Below are positions 16,980-26,164 of a stretch of DNA of 64,000 nucleotides, in pieces (positions within the stretch are counted from its first letter, which is position 1; every line of letters starts with the position of its first letter). Origin of the DNA: Caballeronia sp. dw_19 (GTDB lineage: Bacteria > Pseudomonadota > Gammaproteobacteria > Burkholderiales > Burkholderiaceae). Under the pieces are notes generated by a model. That model was not told where the DNA came from, did not search any database, and was given only the letters and a program-made list of their open reading frames with translations. The translations under genes and the position numbers were made by a program. Location of the stretch: the NCBI RefSeq assembly GCF_018449515.1, contig NZ_JAAVUQ010000013.1, positions 1 to 64,000 on the forward strand. Direction: 5' to 3'.

Positions 16980-17888
16980 ATGCCATTCAATACCACGCAG
17001 TCGTCATCCGATGAGGCATACGAGCCTGGGGCACCGCATCGCCGGCTGGCGCTGGGTGAAAACCGCCATGTCGTCACGCATGGCCTCAAGACCTACTTCT
17101 GGCAGGACATCTATCACATAGCACTGACAGTCGGATGGCCGCTCTTCTTCGCGGTCGCCGCGCTGCTCTTTCTCCTGCTCAACTTCGGGTTCGCGTTGCT
17201 ATACCTGCTGGGACATCACGCCATTGCAAACCAGTCTCCTCCAGGTCTGCTAGGCGCGTTCTTCTTCAGCGTGGAGACACTTGCAACGGTCGGTTATGGC
17301 GACATGCATCCGGATACCATCTACGGCCACAGCGTCGCCACGTTCGAGATCTTCGTTGGGATGTCAGGCATTGCGTTGACGACCGGCATGATCTTCGCGC
17401 GGTTTTCACGGCCCCATGCACGTATTCTTTTCGCGAAACGCGCCGTGGTTCGTCCTATCGACGGTCGCATGACACTCATGGTCCGCGCCGCCAATGCGCG
17501 GCAAAACGTGATTGTGGAAGCGAAGGCCAAGATGCGCCTGATGCGTTCGGAGACCACTCCCGAAGGATTCTATTTTCGCAAGGTGCTTGACCTTCCGCTG
17601 ATCCGCGAACAGCATCCGATCTTCCTGCTCGGCTGGAGCCTGATGCATGTCATCGATGAAGAAAGCCCGCTCTTTGGCCAGACGCTCGAGTCGCTCAAAG
17701 CGAGCAACGCCGAGTTGATGCTGATGGTGGAAGGCCTGGACGAAACCACGGCGCAGCCCATGCAGGCGCGTTATGCATGGCCGCCTGAATTGATTCTTTG
17801 GCAGCATCAGTACGTCGACCTGATGGTCGAGCGGGACGGTGAGACGCATCTCGACTACGGCAAGTTTCACGATGTCGTGCCGCTCTGA
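16980..17888 (+). CDS. KirBac-type inward-rectifier potassium channel
   Basis: Prokaryotic inward-rectifier potassium channel subunit, 302 residues, forming a tetramer in the inner membrane. Order: slide helix (KTYFWQDIYHIAL), outer helix about 52-77, pore helix and selectivity filter TVGYGD at about 103-108, inner helix about 118-140, then a cytoplasmic immunoglobulin-like domain beginning RFSRPHARILFAKRAVVRP. ATG at 16980 places the N-terminal tail at the usual length. Physiological gating ligands are unknown for bacterial members. Confidence 0.92.
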   Translation: MPFNTTQSSSDEAYEPGAPHRRLALGENRHVVTHGLKTYFWQDIYHIALTVGWPLFFAVAALLFLLLNFGFALLYLLGHHAIANQSPPGLLGAFFFSVETLATVGYGDMHPDTIYGHSVATFEIFVGMSGIALTTGMIFARFSRPHARILFAKRAVVRPIDGRMTLMVRAANARQNVIVEAKAKMRLMRSETTPEGFYFRKVLDLPLIREQHPIFLLGWSLMHVIDEESPLFGQTLESLKASNAELMLMVEGLDETTAQPMQARYAWPPELILWQHQYVDLMVERDGETHLDYGKFHDVVPL

Positions 17889-18038
17889 CACGGATTGAGG
17901 TTCGCGACGCTTGAGCATCAACTGACCCGGTGGTTCATACGGTCACTGTCTCTGTCGCACCGATTTCCTGGCGGATAAGCTAATGCACGCTATTCCGCTT
18001 GATGGATCGCCATCTGATTTTTGCCACGGAAGGAACCG

Positions 18039-18551
18039 ATGACTGCCGCTAACAAGACCGTCCGAATGTTGACCCGCTATAAAGCCTGGGCCAATGATCT
18101 CACCTTCTCCATGCTGAGGAACATGCCGTACGAAGAAGTTGTCCGGCCACGGCAGACACGCTTCGGAAATATGGTCCACACGCTGAACCATATCTACGTC
18201 ATAGACGCCGTGTTCCAGGCCCATCTGCAGGGACGCGAACATGGTTACTCCGCACGCAATACGCCGAGTCATCCGTCTCTGGAAGAACTGTGGCAAGCGG
18301 TCCGGATACTGGACTAGTGGTATGTCGATTTCGCCGAGGGTCTATCGGCCGACGATCTCGACCGGTCAATTCACTTCAAGTTTATTGGCGGCGGCGAGGG
18401 TGTCATGACCTGCAACGAAATGATCCTGCATGTGGTCAACCACGGCACCTATCACCGCGGCTTTGTCGGCGACCTGATGTATCAGGCAGGGGTCACCCCA
18501 TCCGCTACCGATCTTCCCGTGTTCCTGCGCGACGTGGCGCAAGAGGATTAA
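18039..18551 (+). pseudogene. DinB-family protein interrupted by an in-frame TAG
   Basis: A DinB-like four-helix-bundle protein of about 170 codons with one internal stop. Codons from ATG 18039 (AAGGA at 18030-18034) run to TAG at 18315-18317, then continue in the same frame to TAA at 18549-18551. The first part has RYKAWANDLTF and MVHTLNHIYVID; after the stop come WYVDFAEGLSADDLD and HVVNHGTYHRGFVGDL. The metal-binding histidines are thus split across the stop. A single C-to-T change in CAG would explain the TAG. Either a fresh pseudogene or a sequence error. Confidence 0.85.
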
Positions 18552-18786
18552 CGCTGCCCGGTTTCCGGATAAGCGCCGGCGCATGGTTTATGAGCGGTCG
18601 GGACCCATCGTTCCCGCAGTTGCTTGCCGGTCTTCGCGCCGCGACCGTTCCTTCGATCAGGCGAGCGGGAAGCGCTTCCTGCGAGGCTGTTACATGGACC
18701 GCGATGAACTGCTTTCGCGCATTCTCGTATTGCAGCGTGGTAATGCATACCCTTCAATCCACGCCGCTTAGCGATCGCTAAGGCCG

Positions 18787-19764
18787 TCACTCGGCTTGCT
18801 TAGAGGATGCAGCGGCCCATCGTCGCTGCATCGCTTCTACAAGATGCCGCCACAAGAATTCAGCAGCCGGAGATAGCCGCCGGCCGACGCGCCGTATTGC
18901 CTGGCTGCTGAATTCGCGTGCGATCGGATGCTCCAGTTCGAGTGCAACCAGGCGCCCCGCTTCAAGGTATTGCCGCGCCGCATCCGTCGACATGAACGCC
19001 ACGCCCAGTCCCGCTGCGGCAATGGCCTGGGCAGCCGAGAAAAGATCGCAGCGGTACGACGGCGTCAGGTTCAGCCGCTCTGCCCGAATGATGGCATCGA
19101 GATATTGCTGGGCGCCGAAGCGCTCGGGCATGAAGATAAGCCGCTGATCGCGCAACTGTTCAAAGCGAATGCGCCGCTCACCCGCCAACGCATGGCGTGG
19201 ACTGACGAGCGCACAGAACTGCGCCGCGCGGAACGTGCGAGCGCGTATGGCGGGGTCGCTGCCGCCGCCCGCGCATAAGCCAAGATCGACGTCGTCATTG
19301 CGGACCATCGCGATGATTTCCGACGTCGCACCGCTACGCAGTTCCACCACGATGTCAGGAAACTGCAAGCTGAAGCGCTCCAGCACAGTGGCCAGCAGAT
19401 TCTCGACGAACCCTTCGCCCACGCCAATGCCCAGCCGTCCGCGTCGCGGGCTCCTGAAATCTTCCAGTTGCGCCAGCATGTCGGCATCGCGGCGGCAGCT
19501 CTCGCGGAAATGTTCGACGAGGCTTAGCCCGATCTCGGTGAGCACTGCGCGCCTGCCGCGGCGCTCCAGCAGTACAACCCCGTGGTCGCGTTCGAGTTGC
19601 GCCACTTGCCTGCTGATCACGGAACCGTTAATGGCTAGCGCGTCGGCCGCGGCACGCACTCCGCCATGCAAGTCGATTTCATGCAGATAACGCAAGCTCC
19701 GGGCGCTAAGCAAATTCTCGCGGGCAGGCGTATTGTCTTTAGCCATATCGCTGTCTGTTGACAT
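18787..19764 (-). CDS. LysR-family transcriptional regulator
   Basis: LysR protein of about 325 residues with an N-terminal extension before the winged helix (LHGGVRAAADALAINGSVISRQVAQLE). The effector domain starts near RRGRLGIGVGEGF and ends GLGVAFMSTDAARQYLEAGRLVALEL. Starts at 19776, 19764 and 19746 are all possible and none has a clear ribosome binding site; 19764 is a compromise. It is divergent from the M20 amidohydrolase and probably controls it. Confidence 0.85.
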   Translation of the reverse strand: MSTDSDMAKDNTPARENLLSARSLRYLHEIDLHGGVRAAADALAINGSVISRQVAQLERDHGVVLLERRGRRAVLTEIGLSLVEHFRESCRRDADMLAQLEDFRSPRRGRLGIGVGEGFVENLLATVLERFSLQFPDIVVELRSGATSEIIAMVRNDDVDLGLCAGGGSDPAIRARTFRAAQFCALVSPRHALAGERRIRFEQLRDQRLIFMPERFGAQQYLDAIIRAERLNLTPSYRCDLFSAAQAIAAAGLGVAFMSTDAARQYLEAGRLVALELEHPIAREFSSQAIRRVGRRLSPAAEFLWRHLVEAMQRRWAAASSKQAE

Positions 19765-19861
19765 GCAGGTCAACATTATCGGTCAACGAACGTCATTGAT
19801 TAGCGGATTTTGCAGCAGAATACTCCCCCATTAGATTTCTTACAGAGAGACACTCACGACC

Positions 19862-21046
19862 ATGGAAAATACCAAGGGCTTTTGCTCACTAGACGACACG
19901 ATGGATCTGCGCGATGAACTAAGCGATATCCGTCATCGCCTGCATCAGAATCCGGAGCTTGCGTACAAGGAGTTTCAAACCTCCGACCTCGTTGCGCAAA
20001 GCCTGGAAAGCTGGGGTTACAAGGTGACGCGGGGCCTGGGTGGAACTGGCATGGTCGCGTCGCTCACGGCGGGTACGGGGACCCGTGCCGTGGCCGTGCG
20101 CGCCGACATGGACGCGTTGCCGATTGCCGAGGAAACGGGTTTGCCGTACGCCAGTCGCAACGCGGGCCTGATGCACGCGTGCGGCCACGATGGCCACACC
20201 ACCATGGTCCTGGGCGCAGCACGCCACCTCGCGCGCACTCGAGCATTCAACGGCACGGTTCATCTCGTGTTCCAGCCTGCCGAAGAGATCGGCGCGGACA
20301 GCGGCGCCATGCGAATGATTGCCGACGGTTTGTTCGAGCGCTTCCCCTGCGAGGCAATCTTCGGCTTGCACAATCATCCCGGCTATCCGACAGGCACGTT
20401 CATGTTCCGCAGCGGCCCCTTCATGGCGGCATCGGATACGGTCAACATCACCATTCACGGCCGAGGCGGCCACGCAGCGCGCCCGCATCTTGCCGTGGAC
20501 CCGGTGGTAATCGGCGCGGGACTGGTGACTGCCTTGCAAACGGTGGTCGCGCGCAGTATCGACCCGATGCAAACGGCCGTCGTCACGGTCGGCGCTTTCA
20601 ACGCGGGTCATGCCGCCAACGTGATTCCTGAGTCCGCGCGTTTGCAGATCAGCGTTCGTTCGTTCGACCCCGCTGTGCGCAAGCTGCTCGAAGCGCGTAT
20701 TCGCGCGCTGACGGACGCTCAGGCAAGCGCCTATGGCGCACGCGTGGAGATTGAGTACGTCCCGGGTTATCCGGTCGTGATCAACAGCCAGGCCGAGACG
20801 GAATTCGCATTGCAAGTGGCGCGCGAACTGGTTGGCGACGACCGGGTTGTCGATAACTTCGGCCCGATCGCAGGCAGCGAAGATTTCGCTTATTACCTGC
20901 AGAAGAAGCCGGGGTGTTTCCTGCGCTTGGGCAATGGTGAAGGCGCGCCGATGCTGCATAACGCGTCCTACGATTTCAACGACGACAACCTCACCGTCGG
21001 CGCCGCCTACTGGACTCGTCTGGTCGAGCGTTTCCTCGCGCAGTAG
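19862..21046 (+). CDS. M20-family metallopeptidase / amidohydrolase (hippurate-hydrolase-like)
   Basis: A 394-residue M20D amidohydrolase that hydrolyses N-acyl amino acids such as hippurate or indole-acetyl amino acids. Metal ligands are visible in order: MHACGHDGHTTM (C and H), PAEEIGADSG (catalytic E-E), FGLHNHPG, and the C-terminal GSEDFAYYLQKKPGCF, LHNASYDFND. The lid domain has HGRGGHAARPH. It is divergent from a LysR gene, 97 bp apart. No signal peptide, so cytoplasmic. Confidence 0.9.
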   Translation: MENTKGFCSLDDTMDLRDELSDIRHRLHQNPELAYKEFQTSDLVAQSLESWGYKVTRGLGGTGMVASLTAGTGTRAVAVRADMDALPIAEETGLPYASRNAGLMHACGHDGHTTMVLGAARHLARTRAFNGTVHLVFQPAEEIGADSGAMRMIADGLFERFPCEAIFGLHNHPGYPTGTFMFRSGPFMAASDTVNITIHGRGGHAARPHLAVDPVVIGAGLVTALQTVVARSIDPMQTAVVTVGAFNAGHAANVIPESARLQISVRSFDPAVRKLLEARIRALTDAQASAYGARVEIEYVPGYPVVINSQAETEFALQVARELVGDDRVVDNFGPIAGSEDFAYYLQKKPGCFLRLGNGEGAPMLHNASYDFNDDNLTVGAAYWTRLVERFLAQ

Positions 21047-21203
21047 GCTTCTCTCGGGTGAATCGGTAGCACTTCGGTAGCAATATCGGTAGTAACGCAA
21101 AGCTTGTGCACTGTGCGGTGCTTCGGCATCGCGCTTGGCCGTGCGCAAGACCCAAGCATTCACGGGACTTCCATGTCAGTCATTACAGCCCAGCCTGCTA
21201 AAG

Positions 21204-22054
21204 CGGGGTTGCTGCTTTCGGCGTTAGTGGTCTGCGAGAGTCGGATTTTCTCTTTATCACTATTAGCCACTGTGCGTGGCGGCACGTCATTTCTTTGTCC
21301 AAAGCGACAAAGAAACGAAGCAAAGAAAGCGCTTTCAACCACGCTACCCTAAGTGTCCACAGCGTGCAGTTTTCATTCATAGGTGCCCCAAAAGCACGGT
21401 GCTCGCCAGAACCACGGATGTGTGAAACCCTCTTTCTCGCGAATCCTGACACGAACACGCTTCGCCCCGTACGCTCTCGGGCAAGCACCATTGCTAAGGA
21501 ACCCGCACGGCCTTACAGGTATTTACGGCTGCGGTTTTTTGACAGGTTACCTACCTGGTCTGTGCGACCGTATTCATTAGCCACAGCTTCATGCGTGTTT
21601 GTGTTTACTGCTTCAGTTTTTGTGAATTGGCTGCGCGTTCTGCACAGCTATTTTCGTCGGTTACGGCCACCCGCATCTTCGCGACCTCGTTTCCAGCAGG
21701 GTTGGCGACGTGGTTCGACATGCGTGAAAATTCGGTGGTTGGTCGTCCGCGGATAGCGCGGGGTGTCCCTTGGGCAGGTTCAATCACTGGTGGCGAAGCG
21801 TGTGGGTATCGGTGTTCGGAGAAAGAGGGGTTCACACATCCTGCGCTCTGGCGAGCACCGTGCTTTTGGGGCACCTATGAATAGAAACTGCACGCTGTGG
21901 ACACTTAGGGTAGCGTGGTTGAAAGCGCTTTCTTTGCTTCGTTTCTTTGTCGCTTTGGACAAAGAAATGACGTGCCGCCACGCACAGTGGCTAACAGTGA
22001 TAAAGAGAAAATCCGACTCACGCGGACCACCACGGCCGAAAGCAGCAACCCGGC
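21204..22054. repeat. Large inverted-repeat intergenic element
   Basis: Left arm 21204-21466 and right arm 21792-22054 are inverted copies of equal length (263 bp) around a 325-bp centre. The inner part of each arm, from GTCGGATTTTCTC through the CGCTTTC block and on to CCAGA, is nearly identical; the outermost parts diverge. No transposase is encoded. Short open frames on both strands are by-products of the repeat. Positions 22048-22089 just outside the right arm recur at the window's left edge, so this is a dispersed family. Confidence 0.85.
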
Positions 22055-22274
22055 ATAGACCCCGACCACTAACCCCAGAACCGACCACCCCAGCATCAAC
22101 CCAGACCGCCAACCCCTACCCCCAAAAAACCCGTCCACCGGCGCGAGCGAAAACCAATCCTCGTATGTGGATTCGTTGCGATCCTCTCCGATCGAGGTAT
22201 CCAGACAAATGCTATCTGAGAAGATCGAGCCCCGCCACACCGGCTAAAGGCTCGCACACCAGAACAACCGAAGC

Positions 22275-22805
22275 TTAGTTCGAGGCCGGCGCCGGAGCCG
22301 ACGCTGCCGGCTTATGCTTGCGCGGTATTGCGTGCTTCTTCGCTTGCTCATTTCGGAACAGCGGATCAGCAATCTTCTTCTGCTCATCGGACAGCGTAGC
22401 GTAAAGGGCACTGAACGACGCAGCCAGCTTCTGCATATTGTCCGCGTGCAACTGGGCCAACTCGGCGTAGGACTTCATGGCGTCGTCCGCATTCTCCGAA
22501 GGCAGCTTGTGCGCACGATCGCGGAAGGCATGATCGGTCCTGGCCGCGTTGTCGCGCATCGTTTGCGCAAAAGCGTCCCACTGTGGCGCTTGCTGGCTCG
22601 TGATCTTCATCTGCGCGTGCAGGTCGTCAATTCGTTTTTCCACAAAATCTGCGTGCTTCTGTGCATGGCTAAGGGGCGCCGAAGCGGCCGAAGAAGGCGC
22701 TGCGGTTGAATCGCTTGCCGCCGTGGTCTGCGCCCACGCGGAAGTCGTGAAGCAGGCAAGCGCCAGCAATGCAGGCGCAACAGCAATACGAATGGATGGT
22801 TTCAT
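22275..22805 (-). CDS. Exported LTXXQ/Spy-like protein
   Basis: A 176-residue periplasmic protein with a signal peptide (MKPSIRIAVAPALLALACFTTSAWAQ, cleavage after AWA). The mature part is helical, alanine- and lysine-rich, with a late LSDEQKKIADPLF segment that matches the LTxxQ motif of Spy/CpxP chaperones. A chaperone or envelope-stress role is inferred. The frame is open to 22880, but 22805 places the signal peptide first. The tail is basic and Pro/Ala-rich (RKHKPAASAPAPASN). Confidence 0.75.
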   Translation of the reverse strand: MKPSIRIAVAPALLALACFTTSAWAQTTAASDSTAAPSSAASAPLSHAQKHADFVEKRIDDLHAQMKITSQQAPQWDAFAQTMRDNAARTDHAFRDRAHKLPSENADDAMKSYAELAQLHADNMQKLAASFSALYATLSDEQKKIADPLFRNEQAKKHAIPRKHKPAASAPAPASN

Positions 22806-22936
22806 GTTGGGAGGCTTGAATTGAGTTGTTAGATTCGCGACGTTTTTATCAGAACGCGTTGTGGTCTTGTTGCCGGCCAAAGTACTCGATAAGCTCAGGT
22901 GCGCTCAACGAGGTTGGCGGGCTCGAGGCGGCGAGC

Positions 22937-23281
22937 TCAGTAACCAGGAGGATAACTATTCGGATAATAAGCAACACCCGGCGGCGGTGGGGGCGGCGGT
23001 GAGGAATACACCACCGGAGGAGGCGCCTGTGTGGCGGCCCCCACGATAGCCGCCCCCGCGACAACACCCAGCAACGCGCCGACGAGCAAGCCACCACCAC
23101 CGCCCCCGCCACCGCCTCGATAACCGCCACGGTCACCTCCGTGACCACCATGGTATCCACCGCGACCGCCGCCGTTGCCACGGTGTTGCGCTTGCGCCGG
23201 TAGCACGGACGTTGCAGCGGCAATCGCAATAGCGACCGTCGCCAACCGGCGATACAACAAACTTCGGGAACGCTGCATCAT
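22937..23281 (-). CDS. Glycine-rich exported protein
   Basis: A 114-residue protein: signal peptide with VAIAIAAATSVLPAQAQ, a Gly/His/Arg-rich region at about 32-64, a hydrophobic glycine-zipper-like stretch (LLVGALLGVVAGAAIVGAA) and a proline run followed by a tyrosine-rich tail. Similar low-complexity exported proteins are common in Burkholderiaceae; function unknown. AAGGAG lies eight to nine bases before ATG 23281. Confidence 0.7.
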   Translation of the reverse strand: MMQRSRSLLYRRLATVAIAIAAATSVLPAQAQHRGNGGGRGGYHGGHGGDRGGYRGGGGGGGGGLLVGALLGVVAGAAIVGAATQAPPPVVYSSPPPPPPPGVAYYPNSYPPGY

Positions 23282-23395
23282 TAAGCTCGTCTCCTTTCAT
23301 TTAAGAGGTGAAGTGTCTGCATCGACAACCGCGGCAAGATCACCGATGAACGACGATCGGGGCCAAGACGACCGGCGATCAAATGCAGAGGAGGA

Positions 23396-23608
23396 ATGAG
23401 TCCACCGTCATTGCGCGACCAGCTTAACCCCCATTACTTACAGTTCCATCGCGCTAAACCACCGGCAGCCCTCGTGCATCTGATAACCCGCGGTTCAAAA
23501 AAGTTTCCGAAGTACAGGCAATTGGCCGATCCATACACACTGAATCTCAAGGCCTGGTACGGATTCAATCTCACCATAAGCGCAAGAACCAAGCCAGCCC
23601 TCCTATAA
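23396..23608 (+). CDS. Possible small hypothetical protein
   Basis: A 70-codon frame beginning MSPPSLRDQLNPHYLQF, not recognised. In favour: a purine-rich GAGGAGG just upstream and a hairpin with a T-rich tail directly after the stop. Against: the ribosome binding site is unusually close to the ATG and no family is evident. Treat as tentative. Confidence 0.35.
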   Translation: MSPPSLRDQLNPHYLQFHRAKPPAALVHLITRGSKKFPKYRQLADPYTLNLKAWYGFNLTISARTKPALL

Positions 23609-23610
23609 AG

Positions 23611-23636
23611 GCGAACGGGCGTTCGTCCGCTCTTTT
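23611..23636 (+). terminator. Hairpin with T-rich tail
   Basis: CGAAC (23612-23616) pairs with GTTCG (23621-23625), followed within a few bases by CTCTTTT. It stands right behind the 70-codon frame and is the best reason to think that frame is transcribed. Confidence 0.4.
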
Positions 23637-23830
23637 AACTCGCTAAGGAAATAAAAATTTCCACCTGAACTGCGGCGCTTTGCACCGTCCGGCGTAACGA
23701 TGAATGAGTTCGCAAGCCCCTGTCAGCGACCTATAATCCTCGCAAGCGCTTGTTCGTTACAAGACGCGTCGGGCCGCCCCGGCCCTTCCTTGTCACTTAA
23801 CTCCGTACTACGTAATTGGGGGGTAACGCC

Positions 23831-24043
23831 ATGACCCGCAAATACATCGACTGCCGCGAGTTTCCTAGCGAAATGAACTGCACCATCGCGCTGTCTGCAG
23901 ACTCCGACCAGGAACTTCTGGATGCCGCCGTCCAGCATGCCGTGTCCGTTCATAAACACACCGACTCTCCCGAACTGCGTACCCAGTTAAGTGCGCTGTT
24001 TCACCCAGGCACTCCGCCGGTCGAGTCCCCGCGAACCGCATGA
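23831..24043 (+). CDS. DUF1059 small protein
   Basis: A 70-residue protein matching DUF1059: MTRKYIDCREFPSEMNCTIALSADSDQELLDAAVQHAVSVH. Family members are about this size and have a conserved cysteine pair, here C8 and C17; function unknown. ATG 23831 follows a GGGGGG-type purine run ten or so bases upstream. It is isolated, 108 bp before the methyltransferase gene. Confidence 0.75.
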   Translation: MTRKYIDCREFPSEMNCTIALSADSDQELLDAAVQHAVSVHKHTDSPELRTQLSALFHPGTPPVESPRTA

Positions 24044-24151
24044 CTCTGCGTTGATCGATCAGAACCTCATTTCCGCTCGGCGCAATCAATACATTAATAA
24101 GTATGGCGAACAAGTTATAACCGGGCGCCGCGCATTTTAAGGGAGCACGTC

Positions 24152-25207
24152 ATGGCAATCGACCAGTCAAAACTCGATGCATTCATGGGAGCGTTTGTCC
24201 ATGATCTCGGCGCGGTGATGCATGCGGCCACCGTAGTAGTCGGTGATCAGCTCGGGCTTTATAAGGCGCTAGCCGCCAAGCCGCTAAGTGCGGAAGAACT
24301 CGCGCAGGCGACCGAGACGGACGCGCGTTATGTTCGCGAGTGGCTAAGCGCACAGGCTGCGAGCGGCTACGTCAACTACGATCCTGCCTCGGAACGCTTC
24401 AGCTTGAGCGAAGAACAGTCCTTTGCGCTCGCCGAGGAAGGCAGCCCGGCGTTCATACCCGGCGCGTTCCAGATCGCCGTCGCGCAGTTCAAGATCATCC
24501 CGAAGATGGTGAAGTCGTTCAAGACCGGACTGGGCGTTGGATGGCATGAGCACGATGTCTCGCTCTTTCACGGCACCGAGCGCTTCTTCCGTCCGGGCTA
24601 TGCGGCGTATCTCGTGAGCAACTGGATACCGTCGCTTGGCGACGTGGAGACGAAACTCAAAAGCGGCGCACGTGTAGCCGATGTTGGCTGCGGACACGGC
24701 GCTTCCACCATCATCATGGCGCAGGCTTATCCGCAATCGACATTCGTGGGTTACGACTACCACGAAGGGTCTATCGAGCATGCCAGAGAGTCGGCGTCGA
24801 CGGCAGGCGTGAGTGACCGCGTGAGTTTCGAAGTCGCGTCAGCCAGTGATTATCCGGGACGTAACTACGACTTTGTCGCCATGTTCGACTGCCTTCACGA
24901 CATGGGCGATCCACTCGGGGCATCGCGTCACGTCTATGAAACCCTGGGAGATGATGGCACGTGGATGATCGTCGAACCCTTTGCCAACGATACGCTTGAA
25001 GAAAACCTGAATCCCGTTGGGAGAATCTTTTACTCGGCATCTACCTTGATCTGTACGCCGGCTTCCAGGGCTCAAGCGGGCGCCATGTGTCTGGGCGCGC
25101 AAGCTGGCGAGCGGCGGATTCACGACGTGGTCACAGAGGGAGGTTTCCGGCAGTTTCGCCGGGCGACGGCGACGCCGTTCAATCTCGTGTTCGAGGCGCG
25201 GCGATAA
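24152..25207 (+). CDS. SAM-dependent class I methyltransferase with winged-helix N terminus
   Basis: A 351-residue protein. The first 90 residues form a winged-helix dimerisation region (LSAEELAQATETDARYVREWLSAQAASGYV), as in Rv2258c-like methyltransferases. The SAM-binding motif VADVGCGHGASTIIMA is near residue 175 and is followed by FVGYDYHEGSIEHAR and FDCLHDMGDP. Substrate unknown. GGGAG precedes ATG 24152 by about seven bases. Confidence 0.87.
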   Translation: MAIDQSKLDAFMGAFVHDLGAVMHAATVVVGDQLGLYKALAAKPLSAEELAQATETDARYVREWLSAQAASGYVNYDPASERFSLSEEQSFALAEEGSPAFIPGAFQIAVAQFKIIPKMVKSFKTGLGVGWHEHDVSLFHGTERFFRPGYAAYLVSNWIPSLGDVETKLKSGARVADVGCGHGASTIIMAQAYPQSTFVGYDYHEGSIEHARESASTAGVSDRVSFEVASASDYPGRNYDFVAMFDCLHDMGDPLGASRHVYETLGDDGTWMIVEPFANDTLEENLNPVGRIFYSASTLICTPASRAQAGAMCLGAQAGERRIHDVVTEGGFRQFRRATATPFNLVFEARR

Positions 25208-25217
25208 ACCGTGCGCA

Positions 25218-25246
25218 GGGTTCCCGGCTTAGTGTGGCGAGAACCC
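25218..25246. terminator. Hairpin between convergent genes
   Basis: GGGTTC (25218-25223) pairs with GAACCC (25241-25246), with flanking GCG/CGC pairs, after the methyltransferase stop. A pyrimidine-rich stretch follows on the plus strand (TCTTCTTTACTACTTTTTT). Confidence 0.5.
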
Positions 25247-25265
25247 TCTCGCATAGTCTTCTTTA

Positions 25266-26072
25266 CTACTTTTTTGCGCCAGCCTTCGCGCCCTTGAGGG
25301 CAGCACGTTTCCTGGCCGCCGATTTCGCAACGGGCTTCTTTCGTGCACTCGATTCCGGCTTCTTTGCCAAACCCTCCCTGCTCCATTGCTCAAGCAGGAT
25401 CTGCGTTTGCGTGCGCACGGTCGCCTTGAGCAAGTCGCCCTTCTCGGTGTCTATATCCTTCCATCCGAGTAACGCAAGCGTCGTGCGCGGCGCGACATGG
25501 AACATCAACAGTTGTCCGTGCAAGCTCAGCATCCGGATCAACGTAAGCTCATCGTCGGGTTTCGCGCCGGTGATGCGCGCGATCAACCTTGAGCCAACAT
25601 CGTTCAAAGGCTGCCGCACGCGCCGCATCATGATCTCCGACGCAATGGTCGGCTCATGTCCTGCCTGTTCACGCGTAAAGAAAAGCCGCTGGTTGGACGT
25701 ACCGCAAGCCTTCACGAACATACGGTCTGCAATGGCTTCCTGAATCCGAATGAAAGCATCGATGAGCACCGCAATATCACTGTCCTTGCTCAACACATCT
25801 GCTGCGTGCGTCACCACCGGCTCAAGCGTGACCCAGGACGAGTCGGCGAGATATTCCGCACACGCCCGATACACCCCTTCTTTATTCTCGAAGTAATACT
25901 GCAACGCGGGTGCATTGACCCCGGCGCGCGCGGCGATGTCACGCGTGGACGCGCCCTCGAAACCATGCTCCCCAAATGACTCGATCGCCGCTTCGATGAT
26001 TCGCAGCCTTGTCTCGTCGCCTCGCACATATCCGCCGGCCGACGGACGGCGTAGCCGTTTTGTGTCGTTCAT
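25266..26072 (-). CDS. TetR-family repressor (CerR-like C-terminal domain)
   Basis: A 268-residue TetR protein. The helix-turn-helix is GFEGASTRDIAARAGVNAPALQYYFENKEGVY; the ligand domain is of the CerR/DUF1956 type, often linked to Emr-type efflux operons. The C terminus has a lysine/alanine-rich tail (RKKPVAKSAARKRAALKGAKAGAKK in part), like the basic tails of some nucleoid proteins. ATG at 26072 follows AAGGGAGAAGGA; the longer frame to 26303 enters the divergent gene. It likely represses the efflux operon next door. Confidence 0.88.
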   Translation of the reverse strand: MNDTKRLRRPSAGGYVRGDETRLRIIEAAIESFGEHGFEGASTRDIAARAGVNAPALQYYFENKEGVYRACAEYLADSSWVTLEPVVTHAADVLSKDSDIAVLIDAFIRIQEAIADRMFVKACGTSNQRLFFTREQAGHEPTIASEIMMRRVRQPLNDVGSRLIARITGAKPDDELTLIRMLSLHGQLLMFHVAPRTTLALLGWKDIDTEKGDLLKATVRTQTQILLEQWSREGLAKKPESSARKKPVAKSAARKRAALKGAKAGAKK

Positions 26073-26107
26073 TCGTCCTTCTCCCTTCAACGAAACAAAT
26101 ATATCAC

Positions 26108-26154
26108 TTGACACAATTCTACCAACTGGAATAATTGTTCCGATTGGAATAATT
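26108..26154 (+). promoter_or_regulatory. Promoter and TetR operator of the efflux operon
   Basis: TTGACA at 26108-26113 and AATAAT at 26130-26135, 16 bp apart, form a near-consensus promoter reading into the emrA-like gene. The -10 overlaps two direct copies of TGGAATAATT (26127-26136 and 26145-26154) and an inverted GGAA/TTCC pair. A TetR dimer bound here would block RNA polymerase. Confidence 0.65.
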
Positions 26155-26164
26155 TGGATTAAAG

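Noticed and set aside
21198..22278. Several open frames of 80-170 codons inside the inverted-repeat element
   Set aside because: They exist on both strands of both arms and are explained by the repeat itself.
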